Positions 35,906 through 46,815 are shown, counted from the first letter of the stretch. The stretch: DNA of 64,000 nucleotides from Mytilus trossulus (GCF_036588685.1 NC_086374.1:73902457-73966456), one strand, 5' to 3'. The notes: a model not told the origin generated them from the letters alone. Translations and numbers: made by a program.

Positions 35906-36388
35906 GTTGTTTCCCAAATTTTTACTAGGATTTAAAAAGCAGTTATCTATAATAGCATTTTCCATTACAATACTAGTTGTCTGACGGTTTAAGATTACTG
36001 CAAATTTGTTTGCGTGTTGGTGTGTACTCTTTGTCGTATGCAATGTATGTTATATGAAGAGTAAAAGCTTTAATTTGAAACGTTCTAATCTTTAAATATG
36101 CATACCTATGTATTTTGATATGAGTTTATACTCATAGAATTTTGCCATTTACGTTATTTTAGATGAGTAATATTCTCATCACATATATTCTGTGGTTCTA
36201 CAAGCATCTTTATTTATAATTTAAGCTTGTGTAATTGTTTAAAATGTTTGATGGTGATGTAAAATACAACGTGTTTTTTTAAAATTAAAACAAAGGTGAA
36301 ATTATCTGTAATGTGCACTTCATACATTTCCGGGTAGATTATTTGCGTTAAATAAAAAATAGAAAACAACTTCCTGCCATTTTTTTTA

Positions 36389-36560
36389 ATAAAGGCAACA
36401 GCAGTATACCGCTTTTCATAATTCATAAATCAATAGAGAAAATAACAAATCCGGTTACAAACTAAAACTTAATGAAACGTATCAAATATAAGAGAATTAC
36501 GACACAACAGAGACACAACACCGAAACGTAACATACAGAGAATCAAACTATAATGTAAAC
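36389..36560. repeat. Dispersed repeat R2, copy 4
   Basis: aataaaggcaacagcagtat, then ccgcttttcataattcataa, ending in the cagagaatcaaactataatg segment. Confidence 0.7.
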
Positions 36561-37145
36561 GATCTGAAAGCTGAATTAGTGTTCTGCTTGAAATCTTTAA
36601 CCATATTCAAGACGAAAACATTCTAATTTGATAGAACTATAAACCTTTTGTTTGCACTTGTATAAAAACTTTGTATACTGTAAGGCCAGATTTTGAATTT
36701 GGAAGGTAACATCCGCAAACTATATCAGACCAGCGGCGAAATAAAAAACCAAAAGTTTCAAAAACACCACACATACAAATCAAGATCCTTACGATTTCTT
36801 GTATACCTATCAAATTACATTTGCGTGTTTTTGAAATCGTTTTCCTCCTGATTTCTCTTTGATTGTAGCTAATACAGCGATTGTGTTGTCACATATAGTG
36901 TTTATTAAAGAAAATAAACTAAAATAAATTGAAACAATTCGACTGTCGTATTTCTTGTTATGTATTATATTGAATTTCATTTACATATTTATACCTATTT
37001 TTTGTGTAAATCTATCATATTTTGTAAACATTCTTATCATTAATGAATTTAAGATTTGAATGTACATGTGTATCCTATAAGCTGTATGTGCATTTCGAAT
37101 AAAGTATTATTACTAAGTTTTAGTTTTGATCTTTAAAACATTTAA
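36561..37145. other. Intergenic, no feature recognised
   Basis: AT-rich. Confidence 0.4.
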
Positions 37146-37780
37146 TTGGGTCGGTTGAAGACAAAACTTTACGACAAAAGAGATGATTTCAGCTTTCCAA
37201 TTGTGAACTTTCCGTTTCTAAGTAGCAACATTACAGCAGCACCTGCATACGGGGTATATATCTCCCAATTGATACGATATTCCCGTGCTTGCATTTCCTA
37301 TCATGATTTTCTTGATAGAGGGTTACTGCTCACAAGGAAGCTATTAAACCAAGAGTTCCAAATGGTGAAGTTGAAATCATCCCTTCGAAAATTTTACGGA
37401 CGCCATCACGAGTTGGTTGACCGTTATGGAATAACCGTTTCACAAATGATATCGGATATGTTCCTTACGTCGTAACTACAATCCCCTTTCATGAATGTGA
37501 TCTTCCGAATTAGACTATTTACCGGATTTGTAATCACATGGGCAACACGACGGGTGCCACATGTGGAGCAGGGTCTGCTTACCCTTCAAGAGCACCTGAG
37601 ATCACCCCTAGTTTTTGGTGGGGTTCGTGTTGTTTATTCTTAAGTTTTCTATGTTGTGTCATGTGTACTATTGTTTTTCTGTTTGTCTTTTTCATTTTTA
37701 GCCATGGCGTTGTCAGTTTGTTTTAGATTTATGAGTTTGACTGTCCCTTTGGTATCTTTCGTCCCTCTTTTAATCCTGAT
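37146..37780 (+). mobile_element. 3' end of the YIDD RT element, best-preserved coding end
   Basis: An open 109-codon frame (37146-37475) carries LKTKLYDKRDDFSFPIVNFP, APAYGVYISQLIRYSRA, SSLRKFYGRHHELVDRYG and ISDMFLTS, then a stop. The tail follows with gcaacacgacgggtgcc, ccatggcgttgtcagt and tctttcgtccctctttt at 37765. No catalytic part. This copy defines the family's C-terminus and 3' end. Confidence 0.8.
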
Positions 37781-37948
37781 CCCGAAAAAAAAACTCGATT
37801 AAAACAATCATAAAATAAACAACCTGAAATAAAACACAATAAAAAAACATATGCAGAACAAAATTTTGGCAGATAAATTTTCTCTTTTTACTTTTTAAAA
37901 TTTAGATAAAACTGAAAACCACAAAAGTTGTAAAAAGTTATAAACCAA

Positions 37949-39100
37949 CTAGAAGCTCTAAGAGTCTGTGTCGCTAACCTTGGTCTATGTGCATATCATA
38001 AATGAATAAAAATTTACAAATTTACAAAATTTATGAAAATTGTTAAATATTTACTTTAAAGGGCAATAACTCCTTAAGGAGTTAATTGACCGTTTTGATC
38101 ATGTTGACTTATTTGTAGGTCTTACTTTGCTGTACATTATTGTTGTCAACAGTATATCTCTATCTATAATAATATTCAAAATAATAACCAAAAGCTCCAA
38201 AATTTTCTGAAAACTACCAATTCTGGGAGAGCAACCCAAGAACAAGTTGCCTGATTGGTCTAAAAATTTCAGGGCAGATAGACTTTGACTTAACAAACAA
38301 ATTCATCCTCGTCAGATTTGTTTTAAACGCTTTCGTTTCTGAGATTTAAGCCAAAAACAGCATTTTACCCTATGTACTATTTTTAGCCATGTCGGCCATC
38401 TTGATTTGCAGGCAGGGTCATCGAACACAAGTTTTATTCTAGATAACCTAATGATGATTGTGGACAAGTTTGGTTAAATTTGTCATAGTAGTTTCATAGG
38501 AGAAGATTTTTGTACAAGATAACAAAAATTGACCAAAAATTGACAAAAATTTACTTTCAAGGGCAATAACTCCTTAAGGGGTCAACTGATCATTTTGGTC
38601 ATGTCGACCTTTTAAGTAGATCTTACTTTGCTAAACATAATTGCTGTATACAGCTCATCTCTAACTATAATAATATTCAAGATAATAACCAAAAACGGTA
38701 AAATTTCAATAAAATTACCAATTCTGGAGCAGCAACCCAACAACTGGTTGTCTGATTCGTCTTAAAACTTCAGGGCAGATAGATCTTGACCTGATAAACA
38801 ATATTACCCCAGATTTGCTCTTAATGCTTTAGTTTCAGAGATATTTGCCAATTTGCTACATTTTACCCCTATGTTTTATTTTTAGCCATGACGGCCATCT
38901 TGGTGGGTTGGCCGGGTCGCCGGACACATTTTTTATACTAGATATCCCAATGATGATTTTGGCCAAGTTTGGTTAAATTTGACCTAGTAGGAGACGATTT
39001 TTGTATATGTTAACAGACGACGCAGGACGACGACAACGACGGACGACGGACGCAAAGTGATGAGAAAAGATCACTTGGCCCTTCGGGCCAGGTGAGCTAA
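37949..39100 (+). mobile_element. Multi-unit dispersed repeat R4 with short inverted ends, copy 1
   Basis: Two ~500-bp units, each beginning gggcaataactccttaag (38061 and 38563) and containing gccatcttg and a gttggcc/ggtcgccggaca segment. The left end, ctctaagagtctgtgtcgct, is a worn form of the copy at 62482. The right end is a 10-bp stem hairpin cacttggccc-ttc-gggccaggtg (39072-39094) followed by agctaa. aggtgagc at the right is the inverse of gctcacct at the left end of the better copy. Confidence 0.75.
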
Positions 39101-39296
39101 AACGGACCAAACATAAATAAATAGGCATTTGATATAGCTTATGCAATACGTCAACTTTAAATGTTAACAGTAATTTCATCCCAACATTAAAGTTGTACAA
39201 ACTAAAATGTGTGAAATAGACAATATATGACATTATGTGATCATATATATAAGCGAAAAAATATTAAGAGCTCTCAATTTTAACTTCTTGTTCATA

Positions 39297-39490
39297 CAAG
39301 TGAGAGGTTCAGCGCGTTAAAAGCGGGTTCAATCTTCCTTGTTTTACATAAGAAAAGCATGTATCAAGTCAGAAACAATACAGCTGTTGTCCATTCGTTT
39401 GATGATATGTTTGAGCTTTTGATTTTGCCATTTGATTAAGGACTTTCCGTTTTGAATTTTCCTCGGAGTTCAGTATTTTTGTGATTTAAC
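39297..39490 (+). repeat. Dispersed mussel-type repeat
   Basis: gtgagaggttcagcgcgtta, ccattcgtttgatgatatg, ggactttccgttttgaattt and ctcggagttcagtatttttg in that order, a combination I recognise as a widely dispersed bivalve repeat. Confidence 0.6.
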
Positions 39491-39534
39491 ATTTTTCAAC
39501 ATTTTTCAACCCATCATTTTTGTCAACCTTTCGA

Positions 39535-40220
39535 CTTTGGTCGAAAAAGCGAGACATAGCGATCCTAAATTCCGTTGTGGGCGGCGTCAACAATATTCAC
39601 TCTGGTGAAATTTTTGAAATTTTAAAAACTTTCTTAAACTTTTAAGGTGGTACCTAACACTACAGGGAGATAACTCTGTAAAGTTAGCTGAACGTTTTAA
39701 TTACGTTGTGTTGGAAAAGGAATATAAAGCTTCTCAATGATCAAAAATGGTGTTTGTCAAACTGCTATATAACCAGTGTATTTTTTCTGACAAAACGGTT
39801 GGTTCAATATTTTTGAAATTTTTATAGTTTTGTTAAAGGGTCAAAGTAAATACTTTGACAAAAATTCATGAAAATTAAACGAGCCAAATTAATTTTTGTG
39901 AAAGTGTTGGGTACCACCTTAAATGAACTTAGTATTTTTTTTACAGTTAACATTACATTCACTCTGTGGTTAAAGTTTTAAAATTTTAATAACTTTGTTA
40001 AATTTTCCTGGACTTCTACCAAACTTGGACGGAAGCTTGTTTATAATCATAAGATTGTATCCAAAAGTAAAGTTGGTAAAACCAAATCCGTATTTTACTT
40101 TTAAATGGACTTTTAAATGGACTTCGTTTTTCCTGTAAGTTAACAATACATCCACTATGTGTTTAAGTTTTTTTTAAATTTTAAATTTGAATTGGCTTCA
40201 TCAAATTTTAAATATTTGAC
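39535..40220 (+). repeat. Dispersed repeat with internal tandem similarity, host of a TTAA MITE
   Basis: cgactttggtcgaaaaagcg starts the repeat, and the segment attcactctggtgaaattttt recurs in altered form at 39957 and 40149. It is split at 39642-39922 by the MITE. Confidence 0.55.
39646..39918. mobile_element. 273-bp MITE flanked by TTAA
   Basis: Ends ggtggtacctaacact and agtgttgggtaccacc, inverted, flanked by TTAA at 39642-39645 and 39919-39922. TTAA duplication is typical of piggyBac and Kolobok superfamilies; which one cannot be told here. Confidence 0.85.
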
Positions 40221-40401
40221 TAGACTAAACTGTCCTTTTATGTGATGTTTTGTTACATAGTGGTGACATTTTGTTTTGCAATATTGCAGAAATATATATT
40301 GAATATTGACTCTTTATAATTGTCATAGAAACATACATAATACAAATCATGTAACAAACATATATCACAAACAACAACAGCTTATGAAGATTGATATTTA
40401 T

Positions 40402-40592
40402 TTATGAAAAACTTTTGTATTGAAATGATGCTACAACATCATTAGGACATAACGCGTTTCTTTCAAGAAAAGGTATCAGTTGAAAATGGATTCTTTTTAC
40501 CAAAGACAGGTCCACATTACTTCTTTTCTGTTCATATAGGAAAAACTGGTACCGATGGTGTTGACCGCCAGGAGGATTAGGGCCGTTGTATT
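40402..40592 (-). CDS. PEBP exon 4
   Basis: Acceptor accaaag. YNGPNPPGG, HHRYQFFLYEQ, stop TAA at 40404-40402. An AATAAA overlaps the stop (40402-40397), unusually close for a polyadenylation signal. Confidence 0.85.
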
Positions 40593-43500
40593 CTTTGGTA
40601 AATAAAAAATAAATAGAAATAAAGCAAAGCATTGCAATTTGTGATCATTTAATAGAAGTTAATTTAGTAGATTGAACTATGAAGTTTATTGTTCAAATTA
40701 CCCTTTGTTTTATATCATGTTAAATTGAAGTGTACTTTTGATGTCGAACTGTTTGACCGGGTAACAGCTTGTTACAGGAGATACAGCTCTAAGTGAGATG
40801 TTGAATGTATTCTTATATCTTTAAATTGTTCCGATAGTGTACTCACTCATTTGTTCCGTCCCGTCGATCTTTCCTGTCTCGAGTGATGCACCCTGGAAGC
40901 ATATAATAGCAAGCTTGATTAAAAGAAATATTTAAGTCAAAGTATTAGATGAGACATCAAAAGACAACAATAACCAGCAGTGAAATTTTGTAAAAGTAGT
41001 AATCCTCACAATCTGTCACTTAACAACGAAAAAGCTATTATATATATTATATAATTCAACAATATCTATAATTATATGATGTACATATTTCAAATCAGCT
41101 TACAAATGATTTTATTGAACCTATATGCTGAGAGTACCATGAGACGCGCACGCAGATCGTAGAGGTCACTAGCGTATTTGGTCGTATGAGGTCAAGTCAT
41201 GGAATTTATCCCTCTTATGTTTATTTGAAAATAATGGATATCTTAATTGTTTTGAACTGGAATTTAAGATAATTGTGACATTTGGAATACAAACTTTACG
41301 ATTTGATATAGTTTTTGGATGGATTAATATTCTACCGATGTAGTTGGTGATGGATAATTTGTCACGTTGTCAGCAAACATTTGTTAATGAAATGGCTGAA
41401 CATTCGAGCATTGACTCGGTATCGGAACTGTCTGGCACGGCCAAGACTAGTTCCAAAAGTGACAATATTTTTAGCATTATGAATGACCACAGGCAACTTA
41501 TTTCGCCAGGTTATGATAACAATATCAGTGGGTTTCAAGCAAGCATTGAAAACATTAATGTTGGAGGAGGAGCCATAAGCAATGCTCCTGCCACTCACAC
41601 TCCGGAAGTGGTCATACCTGATATTTACAATATGCTACTTCAAAATCAATTGTATATCCAAACTTTGATAAAAAATCAGAATTCTAAAACTGATCCAATA
41701 CAAAGTTCAACAAAGGTAAACCCTAGACAATCGGCAACAATGGCCGGACCAAGAAAGGTCGTTAAAAATAAACCTAAAAAGGATGATTACCAATCGCAAT
41801 TGGACAGTTTGTTTGATAATGATATGAACAATAACCAAACTAAAAACATATCTGCACCGTCTGAATTATATTCAGATATTTCGAGTGACGAAAGTTACGA
41901 TAGCGATGTTGAAGCATGTTCTGAGAATGAAGTGGATGTTGAAAAGGCAGAAAATGAAAATGTCTTGGAATCCATGAAAGACTTCATTAGTTCAAACGAA
42001 AAGACTGGTCCAAAAATTAATCCTGGTTTAGCCTCATACATGAACCAGGGACTGAGGACACGAGTCAATGAGGAAAAATACAAAGACCTCACAAAGAAAT
42101 ATGATAAGCCTGCCAATGTGAGCAGTCTAAAAGTTCCACGAGTCAACATAGGTGAGGATTTTAAATGCAATTAAATTGCAATTTAATAAAATTCATATTT
42201 TTTGAAAAATCAAGTGTGCAAATCAATTTATTATAAATAATATAGATTTATAATTGCTTAAAAACTCGCAATAATATGTGAAATGTGTACACGTATGAAT
42301 ATTGTGTAAAAATCATTTACATACACACTATACATTTTTTAGTGAATATATTTACTAAATTTATATTATAATTGTAGGTATTTGGAAACAAATGTCACTA
42401 CGAAATAAAGATGTGGATATAAAATTACAACGATTACAGAATCTCTTGTCTAAAACAGCGTGTCCATTGATGTATATGATGGATATGTTTGTGGAAAAAT
42501 CTTCAAAGAAAGAAGAAATGTCCAGAGAGGAACTGCAAGCATATGCAGTCACGTGCAGAGATACGTACCAGCTATTTCAAGCTTGTTATAGTGAAATAAC
42601 CTTCAGGCGAAGGAGTTTCATCAAAGACGACATTCAACCCCAGTATAAAGGTCTATGTGATGATACCACACCAGTCACTGACATGCTGTTTGGGGATGAT
42701 ATTAAGGAAAAAATCAAAGAACTAGATGCAGAGCATAGTGTGTGCAAAAAAGTTGGGAAGGACCATAATTATACATATGATAATCCCAAGAACTCATATC
42801 AGTCTTCTAACAGGGGACGTAGCCATCATGGCCATGGAGGGCGTGGATTTCCTCATAAGTTTGGGAAAAGGAAACGCCAAATTGATGGAGGAAAACCAAT
42901 CAAAAGAACGAGAAAATATGATGATGATGGTTTTTTAGACCGCAGCAAGACCTTCAACAAGAAGAAAAACAAAGACAAAAAGTAGATCATGTTATTTCTG
43001 AAAGTGGTGTAAGTACAAATGATCACTTGATTGATTTAACTGCATTACAAATTCAAAATCTTCCTAATAATTTTATTGGGGGGAAAATTTCAAAGTTTTT
43101 TCATCGATGGAAGGAATTAACATCAGACTATTGGATTTTAAATATTATTAAAGGTTATCAGTTAGAATTTGAAAACATTCCTACACAGCTTATTATGCCA
43201 TACCCACTTGTATTCAGCAGTGAAGAAAATGAATATGTACAAACTGAAATAGATAAATTTATTTCAAAAACAATTATTCAACCTGTTACTCCAATTCCAA
43301 GTGGAATAGTGTGTTACCGTTATATCTGTGACTACCCAGTGGAGGACATCTTGAGCTTATCCAACCGTCAGAAATGTGTAAAATGTGTTAAGTAGAATTG
43401 TGTTTTTACCTTGATATCTGTGACTAGCCAGTGAAGGACATCACGTGCTGATCCAGCATCCGGGTCTCTCATAATAAGGATATACAATTGATCCTAAATA

Positions 43501-44547
43501 AGAAAGAAGGTGGTTAGATTTTTCAAACTTAAGAATGAGAGGTTTATCCACCATTGTGAAATTAATCAAGAGAGGATTAATATCGTATTCAAAGTAAACA
43601 TTGGTAGAATATATTTCTGGAATAAAAATATCCAGGTGAGTGAAACATTCCCTAAAATAAGCATAGGAGTTCATAAGAGTAATGAGGACTTATCTCGTAT
43701 ACCTACCACACAAACAGTACAGTTTATTAACTTTGGTTAAATCAAAATGAATCGTTCGGGTTAATTCGGGAATAAAAATGTGGTCATCTACCTAAAAAAA
43801 GGGACGAAAGATACCAGAGGGACAGTCAAATTCTTAAATCGAAAATAAACTGACAACGCCATGGCTAAAAATGAAAAGGACAAACAGACAAACAATAGCA
43901 CACATAACATAACATAGAAAACCAAAGCATAAACAACACGAACCCCATAATCAATGTATTCTCGTCCTGAATATGAACAAAATATTTGCTATTTAAAGCA
44001 TATAACTAGTATCCGTCAATCAATAAATAAATGTATTATCCAAAAATTGTTTTAGTTTATTAATTATTTTTGGTTTGTACGCATAAAACTATTTTGTAAA
44101 TTTTCTATTTATCTTACGTATGTAAGAAAATTTGGTGATTGCATTCCATACAGTTTAGATTTCTCCCCTATCAACTAAGTTTGAATTTGAAATCCAATAA
44201 TTATTGCAGCTCCTAACATATTTATCAGCACATATACTTTTGCCAAGTTCGGTGCCTATCTTTATCAAAAAAATCCTTCCAAAACACGTGTATAATGAGT
44301 CTTTTCAACGTACCTTTTTTGCATTCTGAAATTTGACTTGCGGTCGGGCTGTTACCTCCCATTTTTGTATTTCTCGTATTCCTTGGAGTTCACCCTCATC
44401 GTTGTTACATGTACCATATACATCGTCGGGTTTCATCTCTAAACTTTTTTCTCCACATAGCGGATCAGGTTCTGGTTGATCATGAGTACAAAACCCCAAA
44501 ACAGTATGCAATAGTGAAATTAAAATACAATAAAATAGTACATACAT
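40402..44547 (-). CDS. Secreted phosphatidylethanolamine-binding protein (PEBP family), four exons
   Basis: Join complement of 44547-44314, 43493-43410, 40892-40847, 40592-40402; phases 0, 0, 1; all GT-AG; 184 aa, the usual PEBP size. Residues 1-18 (MYVLFYCILISLLHTVLG) are a signal peptide, followed by a Cys-containing N-terminus. The family's first conserved region bridges exons 1-2: RPQVKFQNAKK, then DQLYILIMRDPDAGSARD, VLHWLVTDIK. Exon 3 gives GASLETGKIDGTEQM; exon 4 gives YNGPNPPGGQHHRYQFFLYE, the second conserved region with the ligand-pocket HR, and ends FQYKSFS. Pro of the usual DPDAP is Gly here. Known family role: anion/phospholipid-head-group binding and protease or kinase modulation; the secreted form suggests an extracellular role (inference). 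Two further upstream in-frame Met codons exist (44583 and 44640), but only this start places the hydrophobic stretch at the N-terminus. Confidence 0.85.
40847..40892 (-). CDS. PEBP exon 3 (46 nt)
   Basis: GASLETGKIDGTEQM plus one base. Acceptor ttccag, donor gtgagt. Exon 4 only joins in frame with this donor, not with the alternative gtacac 4 nt downstream. Confidence 0.75.
40893..41343. other. PEBP intron 2, part between exon 3 and the DIRS ORF
   Basis: Probably contains the 5' untranslated or terminal region of the DIRS fragment toward 41150-41343. Its end could not be located. Confidence 0.35.
41344..42985 (+). CDS. DIRS-type retrotransposon ORF1 (gag-like), interrupted by a 226-bp spliceosomal-type intron
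   Basis: Join 41344-42151 and 42378-42985 gives 471 aa without a stop. The intron starts gtgagg and ends attgtag, phase 1, and its removal restores the block VPRVNIGIWKQMSLRNKD, VDIKLQRLQNLLSKTACP, the conserved 'P.VN..IW ... D.KLQ..Q' region of DIRS ORF1. The N-terminus is Ser/Asn-rich with an acidic patch (SSDESYDSD near 178-186). The C-terminus is Gly/Arg/Lys-rich (RGRSHHGHGGRGF, KRKRQ) and probably binds nucleic acid. It lies antisense in PEBP intron 2. Known: DIRS elements encode gag-like ORF1, RT/RNase H/methyltransferase and a tyrosine recombinase; only ORF1 and the RT start survive here. Confidence 0.75.
42152..42377 (+). other. Candidate intron in DIRS ORF1
   Basis: 226 bp, AT-rich, gtgagg...tgtag. 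It contains several stops in the ORF1 frame; excision joins two conserved halves in frame. Alternatively it is an insertion that happens to have intron-like ends. Confidence 0.6.
42940..43311 (+). mobile_element. DIRS ORF2 start (reverse-transcriptase N-terminus), truncated
   Basis: In the frame overlapping the end of ORF1: GGKISKFFHRWKELTSDYWI, LNIIKGYQLEFENIP, KFISKTIIQPV, PIPSGIV, the usual opening of DIRS RT. It breaks off before the catalytic palm at ~43311, where PEBP exon-2-like sequence begins. No ATG starts this frame near the overlap, so expression would need an upstream overlap or frameshift, as in other DIRS elements. Confidence 0.7.
43313..43376 (-). pseudogene. Partial duplicate of PEBP exon 2
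   Basis: On the minus strand, gatgtcctccactgggtagt then cacagatataacggtaacac parallels the end of true exon 2 and its donor, 34-100 bp away. There is no acceptor and the donor is altered (ggtaac). It lies at the DIRS breakpoint. Confidence 0.65.
43410..43493 (-). CDS. PEBP exon 2
   Basis: 28 codons, DQLYILIMRDPDAG to VTDIK. Acceptor atttag, donor gtaaaa, phase 0 at both ends. Confidence 0.85.
43797..43945 (-). repeat. RT element tail in PEBP intron 1
   Basis: gggacgaaagataccagagg, aactgacaacgccatggct, then acaacacgaacccc. Tail only, minus orientation. Confidence 0.7.
44314..44547 (-). CDS. PEBP exon 1 with signal peptide
   Basis: 78 codons ending in NAKK, donor AG|gtacgt, phase 0. Confidence 0.8.
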
Positions 44548-44869
44548 TATACTATTTATTTCAGTACATTTGTATATTTGCATCTGTGACATCAATATTT
44601 TACATGTTAATCGATCTTGTAACGCATAACTTAGAAACATACTAAAAGAAAATATATTTATTCATAAATGGTTTTTTTTTTTCAGTTTCGTTAAAGTTAT
44701 AATTCTACGTGTGGTTCGAAAAAAGTTTACCCTCCCCCTCCAGAAAAAAAAACAATAAATAAAATGAAGGTCAGTCCAAGAGAGAAAGAAACAAAACAGA
44801 GCAAGACATATACAAAAAAAGAAATGGAAGAAAACAGTATCTCCACAGAAAAGATAAAGGAAAGGAAAG

Positions 44870-46170
44870 CAGCACGTATATGTGTGTTGATAAACTTTAT
44901 GAAAGGAAAGGATAGCAACACAAACATGCGTGTTGACAGAATCCCTTCAAATAAAGGATAACAGCACGTACATGTGTTGTTGACAAAATCCCCTTAAAGG
45001 GAAGAAAAGCAGCACGTACATGTGTATAGACAGAATCCCCACAAAGAAAGGATAGCAATATATGTGTATATGTGTTGTCATAATCTCTCAAATAAAGAAT
45101 AGCAGCACGAAAATGTGTGTTGACAGAATTATTCCCAAGAAAAAGGAGAGCAGCACATACATGTGTTTTAACAAAATCCCCCCAAAGAAAGAATAGCTGC
45201 ACGAAAACGTGTGTTGACAGAATAACTCCCAAGAAAAGGAGAGCAGCACATACATGTGCTTTGACAGAATCCCCCCAAAGAAAGAATAGCAGCACGAAAA
45301 TGTGTGTTGACAGAATAACTCCTAAGAAAAGGAGAGCAGCACATACATGTGCTTTGACAGAATCGCCCCCCAAAAAAAGAATAGCAGCACGAAAATGTGT
45401 GTTGACAGAATTGAATCTAATTAAATATTGATCTCTGATTACGTTTTACTACTCATATGTGTGTTGACAGAATTTCTCCACGAAAAGAAGAGCAGCGAAT
45501 ACATGTGTTTTGACATAATCTCTACGAGGAAAGGCTATCAGTACGTACATGTGTGTTGACAGGATTACTCCAAGAAAAGGAGAGCAGCACGTACATGTGT
45601 GTTGACAGAATCCCTCCAAGGAAAGAATAGCAGAACGTATACGTGTTTTGACAGAATCTTCATGGAAAGGATGGCAACATGTATATGTGTTGTTGACAGA
45701 ATCCATCAAAGGAAAGGATAACAGCATGTACATGTGTGTTGACAGAATTAGTCCAAGAAAAGCACGTACATGTGTTTTGAAAGAATCCCTCTTGGTAAAT
45801 GACGGCAACATGTATATGAGTGTTGACAGAATCTCTCAAAGAAAAAGGCAAAACGTACATGTGTGTTGACAGAATAACTCAAAGGAAAGGATATCATCAT
45901 ACACATGTGTGTTGACAGAATCTACCAAAGAAAGAATAGCAGAAGGTACATGTGTGTTAACAGAATATCTCCAGGTAGTGGAAAGCAGCAAGTATAAGTG
46001 TGTTGACACAATCTCTCAAAGAAAAAATAGTAGCACGAACATGTGTGGTGACAGAATTTCTCCAAGGAAAGGATAGCAGTACATACATTTGTGTTGACAG
46101 AATATACCAAAGAAAGAATAGCAGACATGTATGTTAGAATATCTCCAGGTAATGGAAAGCAGCATGTATA
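44870..46170. repeat. Short-type satellite array (~46-bp unit)
   Basis: About 26 diverged units with core cagcacgtacatgtgtgttg-acagaat, followed by cctccaaggaaagga-like sequence. Alternate units differ (aataactcc/aagaaaagg against atccccccaaagaaag), so in part it is a ~93-bp dimer (e.g. 45200-45400). Open frames on both strands are by-products. Confidence 0.85.
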
Positions 46171-46191
46171 TATATATAGAATATATTTATG

Positions 46192-46815
46192 TAGGACTCA
46201 AATCTATGGCGGGTTCCAAATCTATGGCAGATTCCTAATCTATGGCAAATGTGACGTTACAAACACCAAACAACTCAAATCTATGGCAGATTTTTGTTAA
46301 CTCCTAATCTATGGCAGATCTTTGGGAGAGGGTACCGTAAAACGTCACAATTGAATATAACGCCACATAACATCTTCACCGCCGCTAACGATAGCGGAAC
46401 CCATAGATTAGAACACCATTCAAGATGAAGATATTTTCCTAACAAAAATTTGAGGGTGGTTAACAGGAAGATGTGACCTATTATCGCGAAGATGGACCAA
46501 ATGTGCTGTACTGGCCGAACCTGCGATGAATTATTTTGTTGTTGTTGACCATTATGGAATGTTTATTTCACAAATGTTTATAGACATGCTCCCGTTGTCG
46601 TATTTTTCCACTTGCTTAAGACAAGTCACTGGTCGAAAATGTACTGCATTGTTTTCCATTTGCACAAAACTTGCCATAGATTTGAAAACAATATAAACCC
46701 GCCCTAGATTAGGAAATTACAAAACTTGCCATAGATTTGGGATGGCATGACGTCACATTTACCACAGATTAGGAATCTGCCATAGATTTGGAACCCACTA
46801 TGAATTCGGGTTCTA
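46192..46815. mobile_element. 624-bp TIR element inside the satellite, with a captured RT fragment
   Basis: ~65-bp inverted ends: ccaaatctatggcagattcc near 46216 and its inverse ggaatctgccatagatttgg near 46769. The left side has aatctatggc at 46201, 46219, 46237, 46278 and 46306; inverse copies lie on the right. 46541-46602 encodes VVDHYGMFISQMFIDMLPLS, close to the C-terminus of the YIDD RT family (LVDRYGITVSQM). No clear target duplication could be fixed in the AT-rich flanks. Confidence 0.75.

Noticed and set aside
39300-39360. tRNA gene suggested by gcgggttcaatcttcc
   Set aside because: No acceptor stem or cloverleaf could be formed; the segment belongs to a known dispersed repeat.
45117-45431. 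Lys/Arg-rich plus-strand frame (KKRRAAHTC repeats)
   Set aside because: By-product of the ~46-bp satellite; the same pattern appears in overlapping frames on the other strand.
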